DNA from: Pseudoalteromonas arctica A 37-1-2
Lineage (GTDB): Bacteria; Pseudomonadota; Gammaproteobacteria; Enterobacterales; Alteromonadaceae
Assembly: GCF_000238395.3 (NCBI RefSeq)
Contig: NZ_CP011025.1
Span: 2,914,001-2,978,000 of the forward strand
Direction: 5' to 3'
Length of the DNA stretch: 64,000 bases
Below are positions 29,601 through 40,106 of this stretch, piece by piece. Each line of letters starts with the position of its first letter. The stretch's first letter is position 1. The notes below the pieces were generated by a model. That model searched no databases. It was given only the letters and a program-made list of their open reading frames with translations, and had not been told where the DNA came from. Position numbers and translations under genes: made by a program.

Positions 29601-31118
29601 ATGAAGCTTAGTCGTATTATCAGTTTACCGATAACCGTTATTGCATTAATAATCAGTACAAGCACGCTTGCCGATAACCAACGTCGTATTGATGTAGACA
29701 GCAAAGTTGTTACTCAACATAAAGCTAAAATCAACGGTCAACGCTTTAATTACACCGTTGCCACAGGCACACAACCTGTATGGGATGATAAAGGAGACGC
29801 GGTTGCGACATTGCAATACACCTACTATACACGCGATAAAGTTGACGACAGGACAACTCGTCCATTACTTATTTCGTTTAATGGCGGGCCAGGTTCGGCT
29901 TCTGTATGGATGCACCTTGCTTATACTGGCCCTCGCGTATTAAAAATTGATGACGAAGGCTATCCAATTCAACCTTATGGCGTAAAAGACAACCCATATT
30001 CTGTACTTGATATTGCCGATATTGTTTACGTAAACCCTGTAAATACAGGCTACTCTCGCGTACTTGAAAACGAAAAAGGCGAACTTCCTTCTAAAGCAAA
30101 ACAAAAAGAGCTATTTTTTGGTGTTAATGCCGATATTAAATACCTTGCAGAGTGGTTAAATACTTTTGTAAATAGAGCTGAGCGCTGGCGATCGCCTAAA
30201 TTTTTAATTGGTGAAAGCTACGGTACAACACGTGTATCGGGTCTTGCTCATGAGCTTCAAAATAGTCAATGGATGTACATAAACGGTGTTGTTCTCGTAT
30301 CACCCACTGATATTGGTATTAAACGCGACGGCCCGATTAAAGCCGCTAACCGCCTACCTTACTTTGCAGCGACTGCTTGGTATCACAAAGCACTTAAAGC
30401 CGATTTACAAGCTAAAGATCTAGATGAGTTATTACCTGAAGTTGAAGAATTTACTGTAAACGAGTTAATCCCAGCGCTTGCTAAGGGTGGCTTTATTAAT
30501 GCTGAAGAAAAACGTCGAATAATTACAAAAATGGCACACTACGCTGGCTTATCAGAAAAGTTTGTTGAACAAAATAACTTGGATATTCCAACTCGATTTT
30601 TCTGGAAAGAGCTACTACGTGAACGTGGTCAAACTGTGGGTCGCTTAGATTCTCGTTATTTAGGAATAGATAAACGAGGCGCGGGTGAATCCCCAGACTA
30701 CTGGGCTGAACTTACCTCTTGGTTACACTCTTTCACTCCTGCAATTAATCACTACTTACGTGAAGAGCTAAACTATAAAACAGATGTAAAATATAATTTA
30801 TTTGGTAATGTTCACCCATGGGATAGAACCGGTAATAATACGGGCGAAAATCTACGTTTAGCAATGGCGCAAAACCCTTACTTAAACGTGATGATTCAAT
30901 CAGGATACTTTGATGGTGCAACCAATTACTTTGACGCTAAATATACGTTATGGCAATTAGACCCAAGCGGTAAAATGAAAGACCGTTTGAGCTTTAAAGG
31001 CTACAGAAGTGGGCATATGATGTACCTTCGCCACGCTGACTTAGAAAGCTCTAATAACGATTTACGTGACTTTATACAGGACGCTTTACCTAAGAAAGGG
31101 GAAGCGGCTAAATACTAA
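29601..31118 (+). CDS. Secreted S10 family serine carboxypeptidase-like peptidase
   Basis: A 505-aa peptidase with an N-terminal signal peptide (about 1-24). The alpha/beta-hydrolase catalytic parts are visible: oxyanion FNGGPGSASVW, nucleophile Ser206 in IGESYGTT, an acid residue in QSGYFDGATNYF and the His in SGHMMYLRH. S10 enzymes trim C-terminal amino acids at acidic pH and are far more common in eukaryotes. Several marine gammaproteobacteria carry this bacterial type. It probably acts in the periplasm or outside. Single gene with AAGGA before the ATG. Confidence 0.9.
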   Translation: MKLSRIISLPITVIALIISTSTLADNQRRIDVDSKVVTQHKAKINGQRFNYTVATGTQPVWDDKGDAVATLQYTYYTRDKVDDRTTRPLLISFNGGPGSASVWMHLAYTGPRVLKIDDEGYPIQPYGVKDNPYSVLDIADIVYVNPVNTGYSRVLENEKGELPSKAKQKELFFGVNADIKYLAEWLNTFVNRAERWRSPKFLIGESYGTTRVSGLAHELQNSQWMYINGVVLVSPTDIGIKRDGPIKAANRLPYFAATAWYHKALKADLQAKDLDELLPEVEEFTVNELIPALAKGGFINAEEKRRIITKMAHYAGLSEKFVEQNNLDIPTRFFWKELLRERGQTVGRLDSRYLGIDKRGAGESPDYWAELTSWLHSFTPAINHYLREELNYKTDVKYNLFGNVHPWDRTGNNTGENLRLAMAQNPYLNVMIQSGYFDGATNYFDAKYTLWQLDPSGKMKDRLSFKGYRSGHMMYLRHADLESSNNDLRDFIQDALPKKGEAAKY

Positions 31119-31132
31119 AATATTTAAAACAT

Positions 31133-31160
31133 AAAATGGCTCTTTATGAGCCATTTTTTA
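31133..31160. terminator. Bidirectional terminator after the S10 peptidase gene
   Basis: AAAATGGCTC-TTTAT-GAGCCATTTTTT, stem plus T run on plus and A run on the other side, so it can also serve the histidine kinase gene, whose stop overlaps it. Confidence 0.9.
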
Positions 31161-33389
31161 TATGCGTTTTTCATATCGTAAACAATAGCTTTTAAGTTGC
31201 GTTACTACATCGTTAAAGCATACTTCAAGCTGCTGTATATATTCATTTTTAACTGTTTCGTTTTCTGCCTGTGTTTCTATCTGCTGGCATATATTTGCCA
31301 ACTCAATAGCCCCCACAGACTTTGAAGACGATTTTAATGCATGGGCCTGAAAAGCCAAATCAACATAATTTTTACTCTTAGCATACGCATTAGCTAATTT
31401 AATTTGCTCCCCTGCCGTTTGTAAAAACGCATTAAACACCATGCAGTGCACAGTAGGATCATCACCAAGCATTGCTTTTAATAACGTGATATCTAGTTGA
31501 TCAAAACTATCTGAAGCTATATTTTCACCATCAGATTTTTCTGATCGCGTGTTGACCACTGTTTGTGAGTGCTCCATCAATAACGACTTTAATTTAACAA
31601 GCTCAATGGGCTTGGTTAAAAAGCCGTTCATTCCACAATCATAACAATTATCTATATTGTTTTTGGTAATGTTGGCCGTAATTGCAATTATAATAAGTTT
31701 ATCAAAATGAGTGTTTTCGCGTATTTTTTTGGCTAACCCTAACCCATTGAGTAAAGGCATTTGAATGTCGGTTAGTAAAATATCGAAGTGTTTATTTTGC
31801 AGAGTTTCCCAGGCTTGTTCCCCATTACTTACAAAAGTAGAACACACTCCAAGCATGGTTAATTGCTGCCTTAATACTTGCTGATTTGTAACCTGATCCT
31901 CTGCTACTAAAACCTCAAGCGTAGGGAGTGTTACTGTATCTAAACTTTGAAGTGTTATTTGAGGAGATTGCACTTGTGCTGGCAAATCAGTTTGATCAAA
32001 GCTGTTAAAGTTTAGTGTAAAACAAGAACCTTTGTGCTGCTCACTTTGCGCGCTTAAAGAACCCTGCATACGCTCTACCAGCTGCTTAGTTATCACTAAA
32101 CCAATACCCGTACCGTTCACTTTACTGGTTTCGGCTCCTAAACGGTCAAAAGGTTTAAATAAGCGAGAAATATCATCAGGAGCAAATCCACATCCGGTGT
32201 CTATTACATCTATTTCGCATTGTTTATTACTTAACACGCGGCAATTTATATTAATGCTGCCATTTGGTTTGTTGTATTTAATCGCATTTGAAAGCAAGTT
32301 AAGCATCACTTGTTTAAAGCGGCGCTGATCAATATAAATACTCAACCCTTCTAAGGACTCGAAACCTTGGGTATGCAGTGTTATTGATTGCCCTTTAACA
32401 AGCTCAGTGACAAGCTCTACTGACTCCTCTAATATGCTTTTAATAGGCACATAAGAAAAACTAAACTGCATATTACCCGACTCAATAGACGTTAAATCAA
32501 GTACATCGTCTATAAGTAATAGTAAATGTTCTCCAGCTTGATAAATGCTTTTCGCGTTTTCTTTTTGTACTTTATTAGCACTCTCATCATATCCATACAG
32601 CTGGGCTAAGCCTAAAATTGCATTTAATGGGGTTCTTAATTCGTGGCTCATACTGGCCATAAAATCTGACTTTGCTTTACTTGCTGACTCAGCTTGAATT
32701 CGTAATACATTTAATTTTTGATGGTTATTAGCAACCTCATCAACCATGTTATTAAATGCACTTATTACACTGCCTACTTCGTTTTGTTGTTGTTTATCTA
32801 TGTGGCAGTCAAAGTCACCTTTGGCTAAACGTGAAAACCCCCCTTTTAACGTCCTCAAAGGCGATGTAACCCTGTAATCCACCAGCCAAGCTAAACCTAT
32901 AAAAACGATAACTAAAATAATAAATTGTATATATATTAGGATGTAATGAAGTTTTGAAGATTCGTTTATTTCATTCGTAAAATTAACAACCAAGCTAATA
33001 TTAGCCAGCGGTTTATCTAAAAACACCACCTGCTGAGATAACAACATGTCGCCGTTTTCATTTGCTCCAACCCAGTTTTCAAGCGGGTATAATTGGTTAT
33101 TTGAATCCACACCAACAATTTTAATACTTTTCCAGTTAGGGCGAGTTTGGAGTTGGCTGTCTATTTCTTCATATAGCTCTGCATACTGCCTAGTTAACAA
33201 CGGAGTCGTTATAGAAGTCGATAACTGCGCTAAAGAACGCTGAGCAGCCTTTGAAAGCCCATCGTTTACCCAACGCGCTTGTTCAGGTAATGCGTAAAAC
33301 ATAAAAAGACAGGCCATAAGCAAGCCACAAAGCAATACAACAATAAAGCTTTGCGCCCTTAAACTACGAAACCCTCTAATTTTCAACAT
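31158..33389 (-). CDS. Hybrid sensor histidine kinase (HAMP, HisKA, HATPase, receiver, HPt)
   Basis: A 743-aa membrane kinase: helix at about 15-33, a ~110-residue periplasmic sensor, helix at about 148-170, HAMP, HisKA with His249 (SMSHELRTPLNAILG), an ATPase domain (DTGCGFAPDD, GTGIGLVITK), a receiver with Asp in LLTDIQMPLLNG, and a C-terminal HPt with His in FQAHALKSSSKS. This BarA/TorS-like phosphorelay lacks a DNA-binding partner nearby. The gene overlaps the preceding binding-protein gene by 14 bp, so that protein is probably its periplasmic co-sensor. Confidence 0.92.
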   Translation of the reverse strand: MLKIRGFRSLRAQSFIVVLLCGLLMACLFMFYALPEQARWVNDGLSKAAQRSLAQLSTSITTPLLTRQYAELYEEIDSQLQTRPNWKSIKIVGVDSNNQLYPLENWVGANENGDMLLSQQVVFLDKPLANISLVVNFTNEINESSKLHYILIYIQFIILVIVFIGLAWLVDYRVTSPLRTLKGGFSRLAKGDFDCHIDKQQQNEVGSVISAFNNMVDEVANNHQKLNVLRIQAESASKAKSDFMASMSHELRTPLNAILGLAQLYGYDESANKVQKENAKSIYQAGEHLLLLIDDVLDLTSIESGNMQFSFSYVPIKSILEESVELVTELVKGQSITLHTQGFESLEGLSIYIDQRRFKQVMLNLLSNAIKYNKPNGSININCRVLSNKQCEIDVIDTGCGFAPDDISRLFKPFDRLGAETSKVNGTGIGLVITKQLVERMQGSLSAQSEQHKGSCFTLNFNSFDQTDLPAQVQSPQITLQSLDTVTLPTLEVLVAEDQVTNQQVLRQQLTMLGVCSTFVSNGEQAWETLQNKHFDILLTDIQMPLLNGLGLAKKIRENTHFDKLIIIAITANITKNNIDNCYDCGMNGFLTKPIELVKLKSLLMEHSQTVVNTRSEKSDGENIASDSFDQLDITLLKAMLGDDPTVHCMVFNAFLQTAGEQIKLANAYAKSKNYVDLAFQAHALKSSSKSVGAIELANICQQIETQAENETVKNEYIQQLEVCFNDVVTQLKSYCLRYEKRI

Positions 33390-34188
33390 AAAATGAGCGC
33401 AAGCCCCACTGAGTTAACTGCTGATACTCTGCTAAAGTTGCAATACTAGGTTTAATAATTGGGATACCTGCAAGCAAATGTTTATGCTCTGCGCTTTGCC
33501 CAATATCTAAAATAGCTTGTTGCACTTTTAACTGTATTGTAGGGTCAACCCTTGGGTGGGCTACAATTGGATGGCGACTAATTTCACGCGTTTTATAAAG
33601 AATTTTAAGCTTATTTTGCAAGCTTTCTGGTTGTTGTTTAAAGGTGCCCATTACACCACCGCCCGCCATTGTTGAATGCAGTGCTACATTTAAATATACC
33701 GAAGGGTGGGTTTGAACATATACAGGCTTTATTGTTAGCCCATACAACAACGCTAAGTCGGCTCTCATTAATAATGACGCACCTAATGCATTAGGTGCAG
33801 GGAATGCTATTTCGGCGCCCTCTAGTTGGCTTAAATTATCAATACCACTATTTTTATTTACGAGCAAAATACCTTGCAGCTTTCGCCCTGCATCTTTTAT
33901 TAGTGGCAAATACCCCTGTTTTTCATATGCTACAACACTGTGCCATGGGTTCATGTATGCAAAGTCGTACTCGCCATTAGCAAAGGCTTTTTCAAATACA
34001 GGAATAGACTCAACTGTAATTAGCTTTATTGTTACTCCTGTTTGCTTACTTACTTGCTTTAACAAAGGTTGCCAAATAGCATTTAGCTTTTGCGGCTCAT
34101 ATTGCGGCACTACACCAAAGGTATATTCTTGAGCCAATAAGAGTGAACTGTGCATAAAACATAATATAGCCACTAAATACTTCATCAA
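33376..34188 (-). CDS. PhnD-like periplasmic substrate-binding protein
   Basis: A 270-aa protein with a signal peptide (ends SSLLLAQ) and the fold of phosphate/phosphonate-type binding proteins: YTFGVVPQYEPQKL at the start, then FDFAYMNPWHSV-like EYDFAYMNPWHSVVAYEKQGY, and AFPAPNALGASLLMRADL. No ABC permease or ATPase gene is near. Instead its end overlaps a hybrid histidine kinase gene, as in TorT/TorS-style sensor pairs. The ligand cannot be told from sequence. A role as a sensor protein, not transport, is inferred from context. Confidence 0.85.
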   Translation of the reverse strand: MMKYLVAILCFMHSSLLLAQEYTFGVVPQYEPQKLNAIWQPLLKQVSKQTGVTIKLITVESIPVFEKAFANGEYDFAYMNPWHSVVAYEKQGYLPLIKDAGRKLQGILLVNKNSGIDNLSQLEGAEIAFPAPNALGASLLMRADLALLYGLTIKPVYVQTHPSVYLNVALHSTMAGGGVMGTFKQQPESLQNKLKILYKTREISRHPIVAHPRVDPTIQLKVQQAILDIGQSAEHKHLLAGIPIIKPSIATLAEYQQLTQWGLRSFYVEN

Positions 34189-34272
34189 TTCTCCAAATAA
34201 TAGCGTGTCATTATTGTTTAAGCGTAGTTAAAGACTACTCAACACACCATAAAATTATTATATATTCGATAT

Positions 34273-34938
34273 TTAGCACTGACCGGCTTTGATTACAGGT
34301 AGTTTTGGTGTGTATTTTTTATGTGTGAGCATTTGGTGCAAATTCATAAATGTGTTGTAAGTACTTTTCAATCCGACCTTATTGCTTAGCCAAGTAGGTA
34401 TTGACCCATCAGGCAAAGCATATACTTGGTATTCAATATCAAGGCGGCCTTTGTCCTCACTAAGTAGCCAGCGAGCATTTAAAGTAGTAATTCTTATAAC
34501 ACCATCATTTTGGGGCAGCTCATTAGGGCGCGCATTAATAAGCAATTGGCTTTTATTTGCAGTTAACTGTGAATAACAAGAATGAGTAATGCTATCTCTA
34601 TCTCTAACAGGCCAAGGAGAATTAAAATAACTGTACACTAAATTTTCTGATGGGCTTATGTGCTGAATAACCTTTACCTGAGATACATTTTCGAGCCATT
34701 GGGGTGCGGCATCGGTATCGCTAAGTAACTCTAAAAACTCATTGGTGGATACACCTTTCACGCTCATCTGCGCTTTCACTTCAAAGGTATTATCACTGTG
34801 GCTTTGATAATACACACTTACGCCATTTTTGTTTTTATACAAATGCCATGTTGGCTCAGCGTAAGAGTTAAAACTAACTGATAAAAGAATAACGAATAAG
34901 CACTTTTGCAACTGAATTTTATTACAAAAGTGCATCAT
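34273..34938 (-). CDS. START-domain protein, exported
   Basis: A 221-aa protein with a signal peptide (about 1-27, ending NSYAEP) and a START/SRPBCC lipid-binding fold: WHLYKNKNGVSVYYQ, PQWLENVSQVKVI, YSYFNSPWPVRDRDS. Similar bacterial proteins are annotated only as START-domain proteins. The ligand is probably hydrophobic. Its ATG abuts the TAA of the CYTH-CHAD gene, so the two are likely translated from one mRNA. Confidence 0.82.
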   Translation of the reverse strand: MMHFCNKIQLQKCLFVILLSVSFNSYAEPTWHLYKNKNGVSVYYQSHSDNTFEVKAQMSVKGVSTNEFLELLSDTDAAPQWLENVSQVKVIQHISPSENLVYSYFNSPWPVRDRDSITHSCYSQLTANKSQLLINARPNELPQNDGVIRITTLNARWLLSEDKGRLDIEYQVYALPDGSIPTWLSNKVGLKSTYNTFMNLHQMLTHKKYTPKLPVIKAGQC

Positions 34939-36462
34939 TTATTTTTGCCAGTAAGGTTCTATGTCAAATGAAGCAAGGCGACTTTGCTCCATCGCACTCA
35001 CCAAATATTCAGACTTTTGCTCAAGCCATGATTGGATTTTAGCAAGCTGTTCGTCTTCTTGCCCGGCACATAACTGCTTTAAATACTCAAGCGTGCTTAA
35101 CTCATAAATACCATGAGAAATATCAAGCCAAGGCAATCTAAACTCTAAGCGTTCTTCTTTATCAAATAACGATCCTAAGCAGTTACCGCTCAGTAAACTA
35201 TTTTCAAGTTGAGTGCGCAGGTTTAAATACGAAGCGACATCGAGTGTTTGTTCTTTTGGGAGCAGTTCGTGCAGATTTTTCCAGTCTTTATTAAAAAGCC
35301 TACTCGCAATGGAAGACACGTTTTGCTCAGCCGCTTGAAGCTCTATTTGCCCCCAATCTTTACGCCACTGTTTATCAATTAACCACGTAGTTAACGACAG
35401 TAATAAACGATTATAACGCGCGCTATGAAACAGTGCATTTATATCGTTAATGCTTGGCTGTAACTCTTTTAAATCACCAATGACTTGAGTAAGTGCTGGA
35501 GCTGCATTAATTTTTTTATAAAAAGCATGGCGTTTAGACGTGTACGTTTTTAATTGAATCGCGTTTTCTACCCACGCTAATTCGCTTAATAACCATTTAA
35601 GCTCTGTACGTAAATGTTCTGTACTTTCTTTGGATACTATATCGTCGTACAGCCAAAAAGTATGGCGTATTAGGCTAATGCCGTCAGTTACGCGTTTAAG
35701 CGTTTTTAAACTTGGCTTATCGAAATAGCATTGCTCATGCTTTTGCACAAAGCGAATGCCAAAGTTCATGGCTTCAACTAAAGCACGCTCTTGGGTAGTC
35801 GACTTTGGTAATTGAACAAAACCAATAGATTTGCTTGGTGTTAAAGGTTTTTCATCTGCAAGGCGATAACCACGCGCGGCCTTAGAGTATAATCCTAAAC
35901 GGATACAGTTCTGGCTAACCAGTACATCTGCAAACGCAAACAACTCATTACGACTGCCCTCAACAAGCTCAATTTCAAGCTCGCTAATAATTTCAATTTT
36001 ACCCGAAGCCGCAATTTCACCTTTATCGAGTACAACTTCAATTTTAGCGCCACTTTCGGTTTCAATTAACCAAGTACGACGAATAAAGTTAGTACTAAAT
36101 ATTGGATACAAGTTTTTTGAGATTGCGCTTATTTGCATGCCATGAGGCCAAATATCAGCATCAAACGCCATTAAATTAGGGCGACTTGATTCAATTGGTA
36201 AATTGTACTCTGGACGTTGGTGTAAACCACCTACAACTTCACCTGCAAGCTTTATAGTTTGCTCGCATTCGCTGTCAGAACAGCGAGTTCTGAAGCCTAT
36301 GTCAAGCGCTCTAAGCTCTCGGCTTGGCGTGTCGTAGTATGCATTTTGTAAGCTGCGTGACGGTTTATTCTTCACCGTTTTTGCAAATTGAGTAATTAAC
36401 GAGGGGATCAGTGGAATAACGGCATCTGATACCAAAAATTTCAGTTCTATCTCAGTATCCAT
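34939..36462 (-). CDS. ygiF: CYTH and CHAD domain protein (YgiF-like inorganic triphosphatase)
   Basis: A 507-aa protein. The CYTH domain (1 to about 200) has the EIELKFLV motif plus the acidic and basic pairs of a triphosphate tunnel (FRTRCSD, EVVLDKGEIA, SELEIELVEG). The CHAD domain (about 225-500) is helical with scattered His/Lys residues. E. coli YgiF hydrolyses inorganic triphosphate. CHAD domains bind polyphosphate. The gene is divergent from a YgiM-type SH3 gene, as ygiF and ygiM are neighbours in E. coli. Confidence 0.88.
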   Translation of the reverse strand: MDTEIELKFLVSDAVIPLIPSLITQFAKTVKNKPSRSLQNAYYDTPSRELRALDIGFRTRCSDSECEQTIKLAGEVVGGLHQRPEYNLPIESSRPNLMAFDADIWPHGMQISAISKNLYPIFSTNFIRRTWLIETESGAKIEVVLDKGEIAASGKIEIISELEIELVEGSRNELFAFADVLVSQNCIRLGLYSKAARGYRLADEKPLTPSKSIGFVQLPKSTTQERALVEAMNFGIRFVQKHEQCYFDKPSLKTLKRVTDGISLIRHTFWLYDDIVSKESTEHLRTELKWLLSELAWVENAIQLKTYTSKRHAFYKKINAAPALTQVIGDLKELQPSINDINALFHSARYNRLLLSLTTWLIDKQWRKDWGQIELQAAEQNVSSIASRLFNKDWKNLHELLPKEQTLDVASYLNLRTQLENSLLSGNCLGSLFDKEERLEFRLPWLDISHGIYELSTLEYLKQLCAGQEDEQLAKIQSWLEQKSEYLVSAMEQSRLASFDIEPYWQK

Positions 36463-36545
36463 TCGGTTTGCGGATTACCTTTAAAATAAATAAGTGCTCA
36501 AAATAAACAAAGCACACTAACAATGCAAATTTTTTAGCCTTATTT

Positions 36546-36635
36546 TAGTGCCTGTTGACCTTTGTGGATTAAAATTTGTTCTATCTAGAGGCAAATTAAT
36601 CGCGGGGCGAGATTTGTAACCTAGTGGGCTAGGTA
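36546..36635 (+). repeat. Partial copy of the family 1 repeat element
   Basis: About 90 bp that align with the left end of the element at 7540-7807: TAGTGCCTGTTGACCTTTGT, then ATTAAAATTTGTTC, TTAATCGCGG and GTAACCTAGTGGGCTA. The right half and right terminal repeat are absent, so it is a decayed remnant. It lies upstream of the YgiM-type gene, inside the divergent promoter region. Confidence 0.8.
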
Positions 36636-36756
36636 ACTGCTACAGGGTTACAATATCAGTCTTGCTATTGAGCTATTTAATCCATACTATCTAGCTACTT
36701 ATGTGAAATGAAAATCACGTTCATAACGGACGCAGTTAGATCAACAAGGTAGATAA

Positions 36757-37362
36757 ATGCTAAAACATTGTTTATTAGGGCTACTTTTAACAGCCACCAC
36801 ATTTATGAGTTATGCAGAAGAAGCAAAACCTGCAAATTCAACTAATGCAAACACCGCTTATATTATCGATAATTTATATACTTTTATGCGCTCTGGTGCG
36901 AGTAAGAATTATCGACTACTCGGCTCTGTAGATGCTGGAACAAAGTTAACCTTGTTATCTGCTGAAGAAAACGGCTTTATAAAAATTAAAGATGATAAAG
37001 ACCGCGAAGGTTGGATAGAAACTAAGTTTGTTACCAAAACGGCAGGCTTACATCAGCAGTACAAAACACTTAGTAACGAAATGAGTACTATGCAAGAAAA
37101 TCTGCGCCAAGCTCAAATAGAACTTCCGCAGCTACAAGAGCAAAACCAAACTTTAACTGATCAAAACCTGCAGTTATCGGCCCAAATTACTAAGCTTAAA
37201 ACAACGCTAGAGCAAGAGCGCACCCAAAAAGAAGCTGCTAGCTCAAAAGAGAAACGTCAGCTACTTACTTACGGTGGTGCTATTGCGTTTTTAGGCCTGT
37301 TTTTAGGTATTATATTAACAATAGTGTTGTCACGTCGTAAACGCTATGAAGGTTGGGCATAA
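36757..37362 (+). CDS. YgiM-type SH3 domain protein (TIGR04211 family)
   Basis: A 201-aa protein: signal peptide (1-20, ends SYAEE), a bacterial SH3 domain (about 30-95, NLYTFMRSGASKNYRLLGSVDAG and GWIETKFV), a coiled coil (about 100-165, rich in Q/E/L) and a C-terminal helix (about 172-194) with a basic tail. This layout is that of YgiM/TIGR04211. The function is unknown, probably a cell-envelope anchor. Its terminator is split by an IS4-like element 29 nt past its stop. Confidence 0.88.
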   Translation: MLKHCLLGLLLTATTFMSYAEEAKPANSTNANTAYIIDNLYTFMRSGASKNYRLLGSVDAGTKLTLLSAEENGFIKIKDDKDREGWIETKFVTKTAGLHQQYKTLSNEMSTMQENLRQAQIELPQLQEQNQTLTDQNLQLSAQITKLKTTLEQERTQKEAASSKEKRQLLTYGGAIAFLGLFLGIILTIVLSRRKRYEGWA

Positions 37363-37383
37363 CCCTCCTTTCTATTGAATACA

Positions 37384-37401
37384 AAAAAGCCGCTTTATAG
37401 C
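37384..37401. other. Left half of a split terminator plus target duplication
   Basis: Stem arm AAAAAGCCGCT (37384-37394), then loop TTAT. GCTTTATAGC (37392-37401) is the 10-bp target duplication, repeated at 40104-40113. Joined, the site reads as a perfect 11-bp stem with a 4-nt loop, the shared terminator of the YgiM-type and DUF21 genes. Confidence 0.88.
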
Positions 37402-38579
37402 TAACACCGATCAGTTAAGGTATTTTTGATCGGTTGACCGATCTTTTGGTTGCTTCACAATACCCTTATCATCTTTTGATTATGAGGGTATTTTTATGCT
37501 TAGTCATTGGTTACTTGATACAGATATATTCGCCACTCCTGACTATTTATCTACATTTCAGAAACATATCCCTCTTGAGTGGATTTCTAATGTGCTCGAG
37601 CAGACCGATAAAGCAAGTATTCGCAAACGTAAGTTACCTGCTGAGCTTGTCGTCTGGCTTATCATTGCAATGGGTCTTTTTCGCGACCGCTCTATTAGTG
37701 ACGTTGTTGAGAAGTTAGATTTAACACTCACTGATACCCTGGGCGATACGGTTGCTCCAAGTGCTATTCCTCAAGCGAGACAGCGCCTGAGTAGCGACCC
37801 CCTCCAAGCCTTATTTCACCTATGTGCGGCCCATTGGACACAAGAAGAAGATGCTGATGATACGTGGTATGGACTCCGGTTATTTTCTGTCGATGGAACG
37901 CAATTTCGTGCACCTGATACACCTGCTCTTGCTGAGCACTTTCACTATATTAAGCACAGTAAAAACCGTCATACAGAATATCCTATTGTACGCCTATGCG
38001 CCTTAAGCTCCTTGCGTAGCCGGTTGATACACCACGTTGCCTTCGGGCCCAGTTATCAAGGTGAGGTGAACTACGCAAAGCAGTTATTTAGTCATGTAAG
38101 TGATAACAGTCTAACTATTTTTGACCGATGTTATCTCAGCGCTGAGCTACTGATTAATTGGCGTAAGCAACACCCACAGTCGCACTGGATGGTCCCGATT
38201 AAAAGCAACACGCAATACACCGTCATTGAATCTTACTCTGAGCATGACTTCAAAGTAGAAATGAGTGTATCTGCGCATGCCAGAAAACAAGACCCTTCGC
38301 TTCCTGAGTGCTGGCAGGCCAGACTGGTTCTTTATCCTGAGCCAATGGGGCCTGGAAAAATAAAAGGTCTGCTGTGCTCTTTGGATGATAAACAGGCTTT
38401 TGGTGCGCAGGCCATTCTTGATGTCTATTTCGAGCGCTGGGAAATTGAAAATAGCTATGGAGAAATAAAACACCAGATGCTTGAGGATAGTATTCTTTTG
38501 CGTAGTCAGACTGTAGATGGAGTCAATCAAGAGCTATGGGGTATATTGCTAGCCTACAATTTAATTCGAGTTGTAGTGG

Positions 38580-39769
<1,190 letters not shown>

Positions 39770-40106
39770 CCAAATTTGTATGCAAATAGCATAACATTTC
39801 TTTCTTAATGGGTGGCCAAAATCACTGTACCACTACAAGTAGAGATAAGTCGAATAGCCAAAGAGGCTAAAGTCTCCCCGCTGAGAATTAGTTTTGTCAT
39901 GGCTTTGCGGGATATACAGGATGAGATACTCTGGTGTGCCATCGCTTCGCCAGGTTCAATTCCAAAGAAATTAAGGGCAATGCGAGAACGAGTGAAACGT
40001 TATATTCTTCCAGAAAAAAGAAAACGGCCCAAAAGTAGGACCGTTCGAATTTCAAAAACTCGGTACACCATTAAGTCAAAGCATGCTTAACTGAATGGCG
40101 TTAGCT

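Noticed and set aside
38147..38530. 127-aa minus-strand frame inside the IS4-like transposase
   Set aside because: It is a shadow of the transposase in another frame and carries no recognisable domain.
39812..40090. 92-aa open frame starting with GTG as a separate small gene
   Set aside because: Its first nine codons belong to the IS3-family end. The rest continues the IS4-like transposase in frame once the insertion is removed.
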